Assembly: GCA_905116865.2 (NCBI GenBank)
Contig: CAJHNH020008554.1
Location: 427,751-491,750, forward strand
Direction of reading: 5' to 3'
DNA from: Candidula unifasciata
Taxonomy: Eukaryota > Mollusca > Gastropoda > Stylommatophora > Geomitridae
DNA length: 64,000 nt
Under the pieces are notes generated by a model. That model was not told the origin of the DNA. It saw only the letters and a program-made list of their open reading frames with translations, and ran no database searches. The position numbers and the translations under genes were made by a program. Shown here piece by piece: positions 23,085-34,805 of the stretch. The first letter of the stretch is position 1. Each line of letters begins with the position of its first letter.

Positions 23085-23190
23085 AGGGGAGAGCTTCATG
23101 TGATAGCAAAGGATAGAACGACTTGGCGTCAGTTGGTTGAGGCCCTATGCTTTTTTGGGAGCTTGAAAGGCAGAAGAAGATGACAGCCCT
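23085..23190 (+). mobile_element. LINE 3' tail
   Basis: Encodes KDRTTWRQLVEALC, the clearest of the three tail copies of this family (others at 1018-1085 and 19915-20060). Confidence 0.78.
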
Positions 23191-23194
23191 CAGG

Positions 23195-23490
23195 ACATCC
23201 GAATAAGCGCTCCGTCTCCGTCTTCAACAGCAAGCGCAGAGCTCCAGTTCCAATGGCACCAGTAATAGTTTGATATTATGTCCGTCTCTTCTTTCCCTGG
23301 AGTGTTAAGCGTTGGTCAGATCCCCTAGTCACTCCTCGCAGGGCCATTCTGCTGAGACCGTGGTGATCTATTTGTCCCTGCTCAGTGTTCACTCGCTTCC
23401 AGAGAACCCTCACAATATATATCTTGTCATGCAACAATCCACCACCAAATGGTGCGGAACTATCCAGTCTATCTGTCTGGTCGTTTCCCA
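23195..23490 (-). mobile_element. LINE RNase H region remnant
   Basis: The minus-strand frame carries LGNDQTDRLDSSAPFGGGLL and RVLWKRVN. It corresponds to the GNxxAD region of the RNase H domain in some non-LTR retrotransposons. The + strand copy at 59385-59800 is the better-preserved relative. Confidence 0.78.
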
Positions 23491-23670
23491 ACACACCAGC
23501 AAACCCTTGAGAAAATATCCAAAGGTTGCCAAACTTTCAGCACATCGGAACCGTTGCTTGTCACTCAGAACGGAGCATACCTGTCTTCACATTCTAGTGT
23601 ATGAATAACATTTCTGTTAAGCAATTAACCTGGTTAAATATGAGTTACGAGTGTATTTCTGTTCTGGCAT

Positions 23671-23672
23671 TC

Positions 23673-23722
<50 letters not shown>

Positions 23723-24060
23723 TTGTCCCTCTAACTCTTTCTCATATGCTTCTTTCTTCCTTTCTCCTCTCATTCATTTTTGCCTTCTTCTATCTCTATT
23801 TCTCACTCTTATCTACCGCTCTTTCTTTCCCGTTTCTCTACCTCACTTTTACCACTCTGTTTTTCTCACTTCTCTTTCCGGCTCTCTATCCCTTTTTTAT
23901 ATATCCCCCCCCCCCCCCCCATCTATCTTCTATTTCTGTTTCGCATCCTCATCTCCCTCCTATCTCTCTCCTTCGTTTTCTCCCTTCTTTCCATCTTTCC
24001 CCTTCTCTCTTCCTCGTTCGCCTATTCAATCGCAATCTTTCCCGTCCCTCTACCTTGTCC
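23671..24060 (+). repeat. CT-rich low-complexity region
   Basis: A (CT)n core at 23671-23723 grades into an impure pyrimidine tract to about 24060, including a run of about 15 C near 23907-23921. Three overlapping Ser/Leu/Phe-rich frames are artefacts. Confidence 0.85.
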
Positions 24061-24559
24061 AGTGGCAATAATCGTGAGCTGTTAAGCGCCCTTCACACTT
24101 CTCATCTCTGGCAGATTGTCAACAACCGAGCCTCGAGTCGAGGGCTGATAAGGAGAAAGCGCCGTCTGCACAAGAGGGATAAAACCAGATTACCGGGTGA
24201 TGACTTTAACAGGTTTCCGTTGCTGGTTCTGGCTTGTCTGTCTGTCAGCGGCACTCTTTAACATGCCTGGATCGTTGACAGGTCCGGATGTTTCTTCTTA
24301 GTTCTTATCATTTACCTAAAGGAACTGCCGCTTTGTCGGTATTTACAATCGGAAGAATACACAACAAAAGTATAATAGCAGAGAAGATCAAAGAAAATTA
24401 TCTGTGACAAAACAATGGAACAAGGAATAGGAGCTAGAGAGCAGATAAAATTAGAGTCGTTTACCAGTTGTCACCATTATTAAGACATCCAAGCATAACA
24501 ATGAGTGCAAAAGGACAGATTATAAACAGCATATTCATTCCAACACTAAGCTACCAGTG
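24061..24559. other. Intron 1, unassigned
   Basis: Nothing recognised beyond ordinary intronic sequence. Confidence 0.5.
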
Positions 24560-24955
24560 CCAAACATAGACTATCTAAAGCCCGTGTACGCAAAATCACC
24601 ACCTGGAAGATGGGATGGCTGAGAAAAGCAGCCAACCTAATCATCCGAGATGAAGTGAATAATGAAACTATCAGGCAAATTGTGGGAACGACATCTTGTA
24701 CTAGATTCATCGAGGAACAGCAGATCAATTAATTTGGCCATCTCGGTAGAATGCAGCAACATCAAATACCATCACAAGCACTACATCTCAGAAGATCAGC
24801 TACAAGAGCTAGAGGACGCCAGCCGAAAAATTGACTGACAACATTAAAGACACTACGCCTTTACGGCATGACAATAGCCAGTGGCAGCCAGCGTGCACTG
24901 GATCGCACATTATTCCTCCCCACGGGGCTTAACGGCAATAGTGGTTTATGATGAT
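24560..24955 (+). mobile_element. RTE-like LINE tail
   Basis: The + strand reads RKITTWKMGWLRKAANLIIR, then EVNNETIRQIVGT, FGHLGRMQQHQIPSQAL and RARGRQP, ending in a gatgatgatg tract. This is the RxRNExIR...FGHxxRM...RGRP layout of RTE-type RT C termini. An in-frame stop after QQIN marks decay. Confidence 0.83.
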
Positions 24956-25561
24956 GATGTGTATTCTAAGATAACCAACAAACAAAATAATATCATGAAC
25001 ATCCGCCGTTTGCAGACGACGTCATCATTCTGTTCTATATTGGAGAATCCTTTCCATATCCTTACCGAATCCAGTCCTGCATCTCTATTTTTTTTTTTTT
25101 TAATATGTCGTATGGTTTCTTTTAGACATGCTAATTTCTTCATATCTATTTGTTTCCCATTTCAGTGCCTGACTTTGTGTTTCTTGATCTGATTTATCGT
25201 AAGATCTGCTCAATGTATAGCAGTCTCCTTTCTCTTACTACTGCTGATACACAGTTTGTGCAGATACATCATTTTATAATTGTTATAAGCTGCACATTTT
25301 CCTGCAGATGAAGGTAGCATTATGGTACAATGAGACTTGGGCACAATGGATCATCATTTTTCACTTTGCCTGGGCAAGCTTCAAGATTTTACTGCGACTG
25401 ACAAGTTTTTAACTAGTTTTCAAATGGGATAGAAGAGAACATTTTGTGTGATCTCCAATGGCGCATGATTGGAGCAGTTATAGGGGAACCTGTCTGCAGT
25501 GATTTTAAAATATCGACAAACAACAAGAAACGCTGAGCTTGTCTTCAATCAAACTAGTAGA
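24956..25561. other. Intron 1 with repeat F copy
   Basis: The segment 25395-25510 resembles 4895-5000. The rest is unassigned, with a T-run at about 25089-25102. Confidence 0.45.
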
Positions 25562-25612
25562 ACAACAGATTGTGTCTAGCAGATTGTGTCTAGCAGATTG
25601 TGTCTAGCAGAT
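25562..25612 (+). repeat. 14-bp tandem repeat
   Basis: Close to four direct copies of agattgtgtctagc, the last ending in gtggcct. Confidence 0.9.
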
Positions 25613-26249
25613 TGTGGCCTGGGAAACTAGAGATAAGTGTGCCCGTGTCATCGATAAAGTGACTCCTGTCCATCTGCTGAAGAATGTTCTGGGAGACGAG
25701 AGAACTAGACCTAGCATATGGTCAGTATCTGTGGAGGGGTGTTACAGGTTCATAGTAACAGCTTTAAATGTGCTTTTGAATGTACGAAGGGTGAACTTAT
25801 GAAGTATCTGAAGTGCGGAGGAGAGAGGAGATACAGGCTGAGAGGGCGAGAGAATGAAAGAGAAGGAAGGAGTGATTAAAAAAAATTAGGGGAGACGAGA
25901 TACAAGGAGTTATTGAAAAAAAGAACAGGAAGGGAGAGGGGGACGAGATGCAGACTTTGAGGGCCAGAGAATGAGGGGAAAGGATGTTGTTATTAACAAA
26001 GGACGAGGGGCGGGGGGGGGGGGGGAGACGAGGAATACAGAATTAGTAAGTGAATTAGTGAGAAAATGTAAGAGAACGACAAAAAGTAAGTCAGAGAGAT
26101 AGAGAATGCGAAAAAGCATAAAAATAGACAGGAAAGTAGAATCAACAGCAAACAATACAAATAGTAGTAACTGCAGCGGCATTCGTGGCGATGGTTATTA
26201 CAGCTGGTGTGGTGGTGGTGGTAATGATGGTTGTGACAATGAAGGTGGT
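25613..26249. other. Intron 1, purine-rich, unassigned
   Basis: GA-rich impure DNA with a G-run at about 26011-26024. No coding homology. Confidence 0.45.
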
Positions 26250-26420
26250 GGTGGGAGAGAAGAAGAAGCAGAAGCAGATGAAGAAGAAGAAGAAGAAGAA
26301 GATGAAGAAGAAGATGAAGAAGAAGAAGAAGAAGAAGAAGAAGAAGAAGAAGAAGAAGAAGAAGAAGAAGAAGAAGAAGAAGAAGAAGACGATAATGATG
26401 ATGATAATAATAATAATAAT
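26250..26420 (+). repeat. (GAA)n microsatellite
   Basis: GAA/GAT-rich at the edges, nearly pure GAA at 26312-26388, followed by GAT and AAT triplets. Poly-Glu, poly-Lys and poly-Ser frames are artefacts. Confidence 0.97.
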
Positions 26421-27064
26421 GAGGCGAGTGTAGGAGGATAACGAGGGGAAGAAATGAAACGATTCTGATAAGTAGGAGCAACAACAACAAAATAACTACT
26501 ATAGACAGCCATATCAGAAACTGCTGGCGACTCTCTGTAGCAAATAACATTTGTTGCAGCCTAGTGCTCCCCGGGGAACATGAGCGACAAGCGAAAGCAT
26601 AAAGTGACACATCTCGAAAGAAACTATAACCCGTCTAAGGGGAAAAAATGCGGATATAATATCGGTTAGTTTATTTTGACACGGGATAATTTGTGAGATA
26701 AAACAAGTTTCTGGCCAACACATCAAGACCTTGTTAAGAACTCGGCAGGGCTGGGGCAAAGCCATTGTTGTGTTTTACTTAGTGCAAAAAGCACCACTGT
26801 CGAAAGCTCATTGCAAGCTCGACAAGGGGTCTTTGGGAGCCAAGGGTTCGTCTGGGATCTAGGAGAGCGTTACTAAGGTGTTACAAGCAATGCGCTGTTG
26901 ATGAAAGGACTTTGATCTAGGTAGCTGAGGTAGAGACGTTTTTGATGGGTGGTCTCAGAGTAGCTGCTGTCTTGTTTGAGTGGAATTCAAAACAGAAAGA
27001 GGGGCGTAGTTTGAAATGAAAAGTAGAGAGTTATAAGATTTGCCATTCAGTAAATTATCATTCT
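26421..27064. other. Intron 1, unassigned
   Basis: No family or coding homology recognised. Confidence 0.5.
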
Positions 27065-27385
27065 TAGGCCTCTTCTACTTCTTCTTCACGATCACAGTCT
27101 GTAACTCCGACGGAAAGTTTTGGTTCTTCGTCCACCTCTGGACTTTAGTCTTGTTCCAGAACCTGCGAGTTGCGTGCAGATCCGTTTTACGCATCGAACT
27201 TATTTGCATACAAATGATTGGTTCCTTGCCTGACAAACATATAAACTCCAACTTCGAAGGAAGCCTAAATTAGTCGATTTTTACGACATGCTTCAAGGAG
27301 GGGGGGGGGGGGGGGGGGGGTTTTGAGGGGCAGTTAGTCTGTTCTTGCTTTTCCCCACAATGGGGCTCTGAAACCCACACGGGGA
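27065..27385 (-). mobile_element. SINE A with internal G-run
   Basis: Tail-proximal ttcttcttcacgatcacagt at left, cccacacggggaatt at right. The G-run of about 22 at 27299-27320 sits at the same internal position as in the copy at 17961-18255. Confidence 0.88.
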
Positions 27386-27744
27386 ATTATTAAACACTTA
27401 AATAAGGCTTGGCACCTTGAGCGCCCCCTGCCACGTAAATGTTGTTTGTGTATCTCTGTGTATGTGTGTGTGGGAAGGGGGCGGGGGGTCATTATCCATA
27501 TATATATATGCAATGTGTCTCATGAATTGTTTAAATGACGTACTGCATTGTCAGTCAAGCACTCCCCCCCCCCCCCCCCCCCCAACCTCTGTTGGTTTAT
27601 TTGCACCACAAGCGCCAGAACCTGAAATGTTGGGCCCCACAGAAAAAAAAAAGGTTTATGAAAACTCTTGGCCCCAATAATTTCGAAATGGGCTTAAGCG
27701 ACTACATTTAGCAATGTTCATACAACAACAGATTTTGAGATTTT
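27386..27744. other. Intron 1, unassigned, with homopolymers
   Basis: Contains a G-rich patch at about 27475-27488, a short (TA)n near 27500 and a run of about 18 C near 27566-27583. Confidence 0.45.
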
Positions 27745-28125
27745 GAACAACGAATCAACATCATGGCAAACGGGTGCTTCGTTCTTCTAACTCAAGTCCA
27801 AAGAAGTTTAGCACAGTCCACGGGCTTTTTAGCACCTGCGAGGATCCTGAAATACTTTGGATAGATTTGTTACCTCCATATTTTTCCCGGGAAGCGCCGT
27901 AAGGCTACTCTTTTCGATTTCCAACTGCTACGGGATTTTTTAAGTGCGTAACAATGCACACAGGCGTAACAATACACACGGGCGTCCGACCTCACTAGAC
28001 AAAGACCAGGGGGAACTACTAGAAATCCAAGTCTACGTGAAAAAATCTCAGACCTTACCGGAGATTAAACCCGGAACCTCTAGCACTCGAGACGGACACC
28101 ATTCCTCGAGACCACGCAGCCCCCT
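27745..28125 (-). mobile_element. SINE C, long copy
   Basis: Right end reads taccggagattaaacccgga then acctctagcactcgagacgg. This is the reverse complement of a tRNA-like head with a B-box-like gggtttaatctcc. An internal block (aacaatgcacacaggcgt) is locally duplicated at about 27949-27984. Confidence 0.78.
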
Positions 28126-28369
28126 CATGTACAACAAATCTTTTTCAAGACGGTTGTTTAAACACGTGTATTATTTCAAGGATATTATTATATTCATTTA
28201 TACAGCACAGCATTATTGTAGTTGTTATTATTATTACTTTTCTGCTCTGAAACTAGGATTAGGATCTTTGAAGATCTTGCCTCCGCCGCTCTTGACCTAG
28301 AAAATATGCAGGCCGGGCTGAGGCCTTTAAAACAAGAGCCAGTGTTTTCTGTGTCTCGGCGCTTCTGAA

Positions 28370-28575
28370 TGGACTCCGCGTTATGAAGGTCTCCGCTCTA
28401 TGAAGGTCTTCGCGTTATGAAGGTCTCCGCTCTATGAAGGTCTTTGCGTTATGAAGGTCTCCGCGTTATCAAGGTCTCCTCGTTATGAAGGTCTCCGCGT
28501 TATGAAGGTCTCCGAGTTATGAAGGTCTCCGCGTTATGAATGTCTCCGGGTTATGAAGGCCCCCGCATTATGAAC
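28370..28575 (+). repeat. 17-bp tandem array
   Basis: About 12 units of gaaggtctccgcgttat with substitutions (ctctat, gagtta, gggtta). Confidence 0.94.
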
Positions 28576-29049
28576 GTATTACATTGCAATACGCTGATCA
28601 CTTGTCTAACAATCAAACACATATCTTCCTTTGGTGCAATAACATATTACCATTTCTATCACCACTGTCGCCGCTGTACGGCAACTGTTTATTTTACCGC
28701 GACTTCCTCACACATTCCACACACCTAAACGACAGGGTCTCACTCCAGTACAACAGCTGCTGTAATCACACATACCACACACACACACACCACGTCAAGC
28801 CCTGAAGCGTCAAACCTGACCAACTGCATCTCTGCTCTCAAGTCCCTAACAGGAAAGATTTCTCCCCTCTCGAATTTTATCAGTCCTGGCGTCAATGGCC
28901 GAGAGTTGCGACAAAGTGCCAGTAGTAAATCGCATTGTTATCTCAGGCCTTATTCTTTTGTGAATTGCGGAATGAGAAACCACGCGAATAACGTCCTTCG
29001 GTACACAACTATTTCTAACTTCTTGTAGACGTCAAGTATTAAGCCCTGA
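28576..29049. other. Intron 1, unassigned
   Basis: Nothing recognised; a short (AC)n occurs near 28778-28791. Confidence 0.45.
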
Positions 29050-29440
29050 ACCAGTGTTCCTCAGCCTTTTTACACACGCGGCCCACCTGACAGCCAACCA
29101 AACATGAAACCAAAATAAATGTCAACAGTTAATTTTTAAAATAGAATGTCACATAATTACAACTCTCAGATAAAGCGACACCTGCTGCTGCTAAGAAGTT
29201 AAAAACACCTAATATATGCAGTTTCTGAAATACATAGTGCCAAAATAACACCCATTCGATTTCTCCGCTTGGTTTTCATTTAATTACATGGATGACAATG
29301 TCTTTTCACATAAACAGGAAGTCCTTGATGTCTTAATCGTACAGACTGGAAAAGAAAAATCACCTACACTAGCTGGCTACGGGACTAAGCAGAATTTTGA
29401 AGTTAGCCTTTTAAGTTGCATGAGCCCAGGAGTTGAAGAA
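29050..29440. mobile_element. hAT-like element E, degraded copy
   Basis: Left end ccagtgttcctcagcctttt and cacgcggcccacctgacagc match the left end of 37563-38195. The internal block aacaggaagtccttgatgtc also has a counterpart there. The right terminal repeat is not recognisable. Confidence 0.6.
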
Positions 29441-29529
29441 CATTGACTCAATCCACTTCAAAATGCAGGTGTACTTGGGGGAGAGATTCATACCTTTCAC
29501 TGGGGGAAATTTGCTGGGAGACCAAGCAT

Positions 29530-29630
29530 GTTCAAACACAGCTGAGTAGCAGCCCGTTAAACAGCCGTATGTGGATAACAAGTCAGTCTTGGCTTCTATC
29601 GACCACTCAACAAAACAATTTCCCAATTTA
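29530..29630. repeat. Dispersed repeat I
   Basis: Matches 30588-30675: acacagctga(g/c)tagca, ccgtt(a/c)aac, gtcagtct, and cactcaa(c/g)aaa(a/g)caatttc. Orientation and class unknown. Confidence 0.65.
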
Positions 29631-29699
29631 TTGACACACAACTGGCCGGGTGACAAGTGATTTACGGGGTCTCTGCTTATCGTTGTGGCTATTCTCCTA

Positions 29700-30110
29700 A
29701 TTTTCAAGGCATGGGTTATAATTGTGTTCATTTTTAGTTTTCTACAAAGCCTGGGATGATAATTTTGATTATTATTTGTTTACGATTTTTATGATCCGTA
29801 TTCTAATTGCAGTTTGCTTTACAAGTTACAAAGTAACTCCTAATGTTTATATGTTTAGAATTTACAAGGCCTGGTTTTCCTATAACGTTTTTTTTTAAAC
29901 AAGGCATATGATTCCTATTGCAGTTTAAAAAAAAAATAATTTATGTGATCCGGAATCTGTTAGTAGTGATTTTTTTTTTTTTTATGTTTCTCTTCAAACA
30001 ATTAACAAGAGGTTGAGTTGTAATTTAAATGTTTTTTGTTTTGTTTTTTAATTAACAGGTCTGGGATTCCAACAAATTGTTTTTAAATTTCACAGGATCT
30101 GAGATTCCTT
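29700..30110. repeat. Degenerate tandem repeat
   Basis: Variants of acaaggcctgggatt recur at roughly 29705, 29747, 29869, 29899, 30053 and 30092, each followed by T-rich spacer. The spacing is irregular, so this is an old decayed array. Confidence 0.55.
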
Positions 30111-30257
30111 CCTTCCGTTTTTTTTTTTTTTTTTTTTTGTAAATAGTCACGTTTAACCAGTATCCCCAAAAAAGGAAAAAGAGAGCTTTTGGTTGTAATT
30201 AGGACTAGGTTTATTTGCGCTATATAGTATGACTTATCATTGTTCGCCACCAAATAG

Positions 30258-30375
30258 TCCGGAAAAGGACTCTTGCAATGTTGGCGCGACAAAGAGAGCT
30301 AGACCCAAAATACTGTCCCCACCGACGACGAAGTCGTCCACCGGCTAACCAATGTGCGACTCGGTCGCCGATGAG
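30258..30375 (+). repeat. Dispersed repeat D
   Basis: Copy with aaaaggactcttgcaatgtt, tactgtccccaccgacgacg and aagtcgtccaccggctaacc. It aligns with 9105-9240 and 47683-47795. Confidence 0.7.
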
Positions 30376-30479
30376 TATGATCTGAGATTTTAATTATGAT
30401 TATATTTATAGGTAGTATGGCATAAATCAATGATAACGTTATGTAAACAATAATATTGAACCCTGCTTTCGAGCTATAT

Positions 30480-30590
30480 GGTGCTAGACTCATATTTGTA
30501 TCAAACAATCGGTACTCGATGGGTGATGAGCCTATTCCACCGGCCGCATTTACTTCCCCAAACAATTCCTGTACTCGTTTAGGTGAAAAC
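30480..30590 (-). mobile_element. SINE B, truncated
   Basis: Shows gtgctagactcatatttgta, then caatcggtactcgatgggtg and ccaccggccgcatttacttc. It stops at the boundary with repeat I. Confidence 0.78.
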
Positions 30591-30675
30591 ACAGCTGACT
30601 AGCAGGCCGTTCAACGTCTGTATAGATATAGTCAGTCTGGACTTCCATTGGCCACTCAAGAAAGCAATTTCTCAC
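30588..30675. repeat. Dispersed repeat I
   Basis: Second copy of the 29530-29630 repeat. Its caatttc end merges with the CTCA microsatellite. Confidence 0.65.
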
Positions 30676-30760
30676 TCACTCACTCACTCACTCACTCACT
30701 CACTCACTCACTCACTCACTCACTCACTCACTCACTCACTCACTCACTCACTCACTCACT
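30669..30760 (+). repeat. (CTCA)n microsatellite
   Basis: About 22 pure tetranucleotide units. Confidence 0.98.
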
Positions 30761-30839
30761 GATACAGTCAGATAAAAGGGGATCTGCAGGATCCGGGATT
30801 AGAATGTGTATGCATGTAATGTATGTATATATTAGCAAC

Positions 30840-31190
30840 AGCAGCAATGGTAGCAGCAGCACTGTTAGTAGTAGTAGCAGCAGCACTAGTAGTAGTAGGA
30901 GGAGTAGGAGTGGTGATAGTAGTAGCAGAAGCATCAGCAATAGTAGCAGCATCAGCAGTAGTAGCAGCAACAGCAGTAGTAGTAGAAGCAGCAGTAGTAG
31001 TAGTAGAAGCAGCAGTAGTAGTAGAAGCAGCAGTAGTAGTAGAAGCAGCAGTAGTAGTAGAAGCAGCAGTAGTAGTAGAAGCAGCAATAGTAGTAGAAGC
31101 AGTAGTAGTAGTAGAAGCAGCAGCATCAGCAGTAGTCGCAGCATCAACAGAGTAGCAAAAGCAGCATTAGTAGTAGAAGAATATACATAA
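30840..31190 (+). repeat. (AGC/AGT)n trinucleotide region
   Basis: About 350 bp of mixed AGC, AGT and AGA triplets. The core shows a secondary 21-bp periodicity (agcagtagtagtagaagc). Poly-Ser, poly-Val and poly-Leu frames are artefacts. Confidence 0.96.
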
Positions 31191-31196
31191 ATAACA

Positions 31197-31425
31197 AAAG
31201 TAAATGACCCTTTTCATACCAGTGTCGATTCAGGCATATGACGTCAGACTTATATTTGTATATACTTACTGACACTCGATGATGATGTAGTCAATACAAG
31301 GCAGGCCGCCTGTTCTTCACATGGCTCCTTCTCTTGCCCTTTTAGGCTGGATTAAGCGATGTTATTTTTCACTCTGTCCCATGCAGATTTGAGCCCATGA
31401 CTTTCAGATTCAAAGCCCCCCCCCC
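31197..31425 (-). mobile_element. SINE B, diverged
   Basis: Begins with aaaagtaaatgacccttttc, the family 3' tail. It continues through cactcgatgatgatgtagtc and ends in a tRNA-like remnant (tttgagcccatgactttcag). Confidence 0.75.
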
Positions 31426-32035
31426 CCCACACACACACCCTTTCCCCCCCCCCCCCCCACCTCACCCGTCCGGAAGGGGGGTTAGAAGTTAGCGTTTTGG
31501 GGTATAACAGTTAAAAGGTTTAGACGAAATTGATACAATTTCTTAATAAACAGACAGGGAACCGCTGAGCCTTTAGATATATTAAACAAATATACAAGAA
31601 GTGACGGCAGTCATGGAAGAAGTAGTCTCTAACAACTGAAATACACATTTACTGAGTGCATATTTTTCTGGATTGTTCCGGAACTAGTTATTTGTTCAAA
31701 ATGTTTCAAATGTCACAGGGAAGCACATTTCGTTTGATTTGCACTGGCACAGGAACGGAGCAAGTTTGGGGGAAACCCGATTGGGGTGATGTTGAAACCT
31801 CGACCAAGAATAAGAAGAAATAGCGAGAAAAGAGGACATACTAGACAATATGACAAAATCGAAAGCTATATTTGTATAGTAAATTCTGTTATCTCTCTAC
31901 TTCTTTCTATAAGTGTCGATCAGTTCCATAATAAACGCTGAGTGAGTTGCTTAGTATAGAATTAGTTAGTAAGAAAATTATGTGAGAAACGGAGCTCATC
32001 ATCTACCTCCTTCATCGGTTACCTCTGTTATTTTA
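31426..32035. other. Intron 1, unassigned
   Basis: Oligo-C runs at about 31417-31458, then ordinary sequence with no recognised homology. Confidence 0.5.
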
Positions 32036-32131
32036 CGCCACCGAGCACCGATTGATCTATGAAATATAGGTCTAGCCCAATATGCCCAATACGCCTGATT
32101 ACGGGGAGAACGGGTCCTTTACTTTACTTTT
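32036..32131 (+). mobile_element. SINE B 3' end
   Basis: Sense 3' end: caccgagcaccgattgatct, ataggtctagcccaatatgc, then gggtcctttactttactttt. It shows the (ACTTT) tail clearly. Confidence 0.82.
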
Positions 32132-32239
32132 TAATAGACCGTTGATCCAGAATTTACTTAGTGAATCTTCTGATTTTGGGGGTAAGCAACGGTACTCGGT
32201 TAGGGGGGGGGGGGATGCTGTTGTAATAGTCAGCTTGTG

Positions 32240-32645
32240 GGAAGTACCGGCACATTTTTTAGACACATTGTGGCCAGTAAAAGCACCTTTTTTTGGGACA
32301 CATTGTGGCGAGCAACAGCACTTTTTAGGCACACGGTGGTGAGCAACAGCACTTTTTAGACACATTGTGGTGAGCAACAGCATCTTTTTAGACACATTGC
32401 AGCGAGTAACAACACCTTTTTTTAGACACATTATGTTAAGCAGCGCCTTTTTTAGACACACTGTGGCGAGTAACCGCACCTTTTTAAAAGACACATTATT
32501 GCGAGTAACAGCACCTTTTTTTAGATACATTGTGGCGAGCAACGGTACATTTTTAGACACACTGTGGTGAGCAACAGCATCTTTTTAGACACAATATGGC
32601 AAGCAACAGCACTTTTTAGACACATTGTCACGATAAACAGCACCT
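32240..32645 (+). repeat. 31-34 bp tandem array
   Basis: About 12 units with core gacacattgtggcgagcaac then agcac and a T-run of variable length. The variable T-run sets the unit length. Confidence 0.93.
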
Positions 32646-33569
32646 TTGTGTTTCTAGAAAAAAGCCCTCGTAGATGTATTTTCAGTTATAGAGTTGAGAT
32701 TGTTTACTTTACTGCACCGTATTTATCACAGACGTATCAATCTCTCTACTTAGAAGGCTGGCCTCCTGCCGAAACCATCGCACAAAGGACAAACTCCCGA
32801 TGTTCAGCGTTACTGACCCTTCTACCTTGTAAAGAAATTGGAAATACTAAAGCCTAGTTCAAAACATTACACCAGTATCAAACGCACTCCATTATTCCAA
32901 CTATGATGTAATTCCATCGGTGGCCAGAAAGTAATGCATCAAACGCAATCAAGGACACAAGCTCCAATATTCATTAACAAGCCCTTGAAACTCTCCCTGC
33001 TCTCTCATCCACAGCGGTTTTAAAATGTTGTCTCTTCAATGTCCTACTGGCGTAGCTATCAAAGTACAATTTTTGCAAACAAGCGGTTTCGGAAGGAGAA
33101 AGACAACTCGTCTGCAAGTGCGTATGTCCGTCTCAATGTACGGCCGCACGATGTTTGTCCAAGCATTAGATACAGACTACGGCATTCAAACTCTAACTCA
33201 ACGACGTCCGCTGCCAACTCCCAGCGTAATGAACAAGGCTTAACTTCCAGTTGGCAAAAATTTATCCATTCTTCTCTAGTGTTTGTATAGCTCTCCCGCT
33301 ATGTTTAGAGTTCAGAGTCGGTGGTGATTGAAATTCCACTTCTCCCTCTCTTTGTTTGCTAGTTTCTTTTGCGTATTTATCCAGCAGACTGCGAACCAGC
33401 AAGTGTCATCAGATCTCGGATGGGACCCTGTATTAGGTTCTACTACAACTTTTAGGCTGTCAAGTATTGTTAAACTAAGACAGTACATGTTCCATGGGAT
33501 CCAACTGTTTGCTTGTCCACAGTATCAGCAGATCCACTAAGCAGGTTCTGGATCGACAGTCTTTTAAAA
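32646..33569. other. Intron 1, unassigned
   Basis: GC-balanced segment with overlapping frames at 33025-33290 that match no family known to me. Confidence 0.4.
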
Positions 33570-33845
33570 AGTCAAGGACCCTTTTAAACAAATTCAGGCG
33601 TATTGGGCATCTAGGGTTAGACCTATATTTTATAGACCAATCGGTACTCGGTGGGTGATGAGGTCAGTGTCACGCCTGCCGCCTTTGCTTCCTATGACTC
33701 TACCTGGTACCCTCTCAAGACTGGGTCGACCTAAGAACCAAGGTGATTTGTAAAAAGTAACGGTCGGTACCTTTGGGACTCGAACCCACGACCTTCCGAT
33801 CCACAGGCTAGCGTGTAGCCTCTAACCACACTGGCTGTCAGTGGT
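33570..33845 (-). mobile_element. SINE B, near full length
   Basis: Reads aaaagtcaaggacccttta-like tail, then ttatagaccaatcggtactc, ctacctggtaccctctcaag and gggactcgaacccacgacct. The head-proximal end is ctaaccacactggctgtc. It serves as a good reference copy. Confidence 0.9.
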
Positions 33846-34539
33846 CTATTGTATATTGCAATACGTAGTCCTGCAAACAAGCACTTAAGCGCCCAAGTTT
33901 TTTTTTTTTTCTGGACCAGGGGCGACGGAACCTGTGGAATCAGGCACCATGAGATCCCTCTCCACTTCAGAGAAAAAGAGTTGGGATTGGGGGGGGGGGG
34001 ACTAAACTCCTCCACCTTCTCCTAGAAAATCTCGAACGGCGCTAAGCACCTCCTCTACTCCTCCCAATCATTTATAGAAATGTCCATTTTAAGTTTATGT
34101 CTATACATATATAACCTAGTCACACCTAATTCTTTCTCTGTTTCCGCGCCACGTCCTGGGCATATATTTTAAGTTCCTTCAGATGCCACCGGGACAAAAA
34201 ATAACCACTATATTAGATTTCAAGTGCATTACTCAAAAAAAGACTGATTTACACGGAACTAGTAACGTTTTTCGCCCCAAACAAACCGTGGTTGGCCTTT
34301 GATTCAAGCTTGACGAACTTTCACACGTGCTAATCTATGTTGCAGGGGTGTCACCTTGTATTCTATTCGATGCCCTGAGCCTTCCATATTAGGCGTCGTG
34401 TACTGATTGTCGTGAGAGGGCTGGTGGCATTGCGTATTTTATAGCTTTCTGGAACTTCGAGTAGGACATGAATTGACTTAAGATGTCAGCGTGGACGAGA
34501 GACAAGAAGAACAGCTTTGCTTTTCTGCGGCATATCGGG
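33846..34539. other. Intron 1, unassigned
   Basis: A T-run at about 33898-33910 and G-run at about 33989-33999, otherwise nothing recognised. Confidence 0.45.
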
Positions 34540-34805
34540 GTTTTTTAAGGGCTTGCCGCAAAATGTCAAGAATGCTGAAACCACAGGCAGTCTCCTTCCA
34601 GAACCTGGGTGCTGCGCACACATCAGTTTTACATATATGACTTTTTTGCATGCCACACTGCTGGTTCCTTGCCATTCAGGCAGATGCACTCGGACTTTGA
34701 AGAATAACTCACAATTACTCGCCTCCCACGACATGCTTGTAGGGAAGTCAGAGGGTCTATTCTTGTTTTCCCCCACAATGGGGTCCGAGAACCCACAAGT
34801 GGAAA
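34540..34805 (-). mobile_element. SINE A, tail-proximal end replaced
   Basis: Recognised from ttccagaacctgggtgctgc through ggcagatgcactcggacttt to ccccacaatggggtccgaga. The expected tail-proximal ggcggaaagttctggttg region is not recognisable. Confidence 0.8.

Noticed and set aside
33025..33290. Possible coding frames in intron 1
   Set aside because: Two overlapping frames of similar length and no match to any family I know. A retrotransposon ORF remains possible but cannot be supported.
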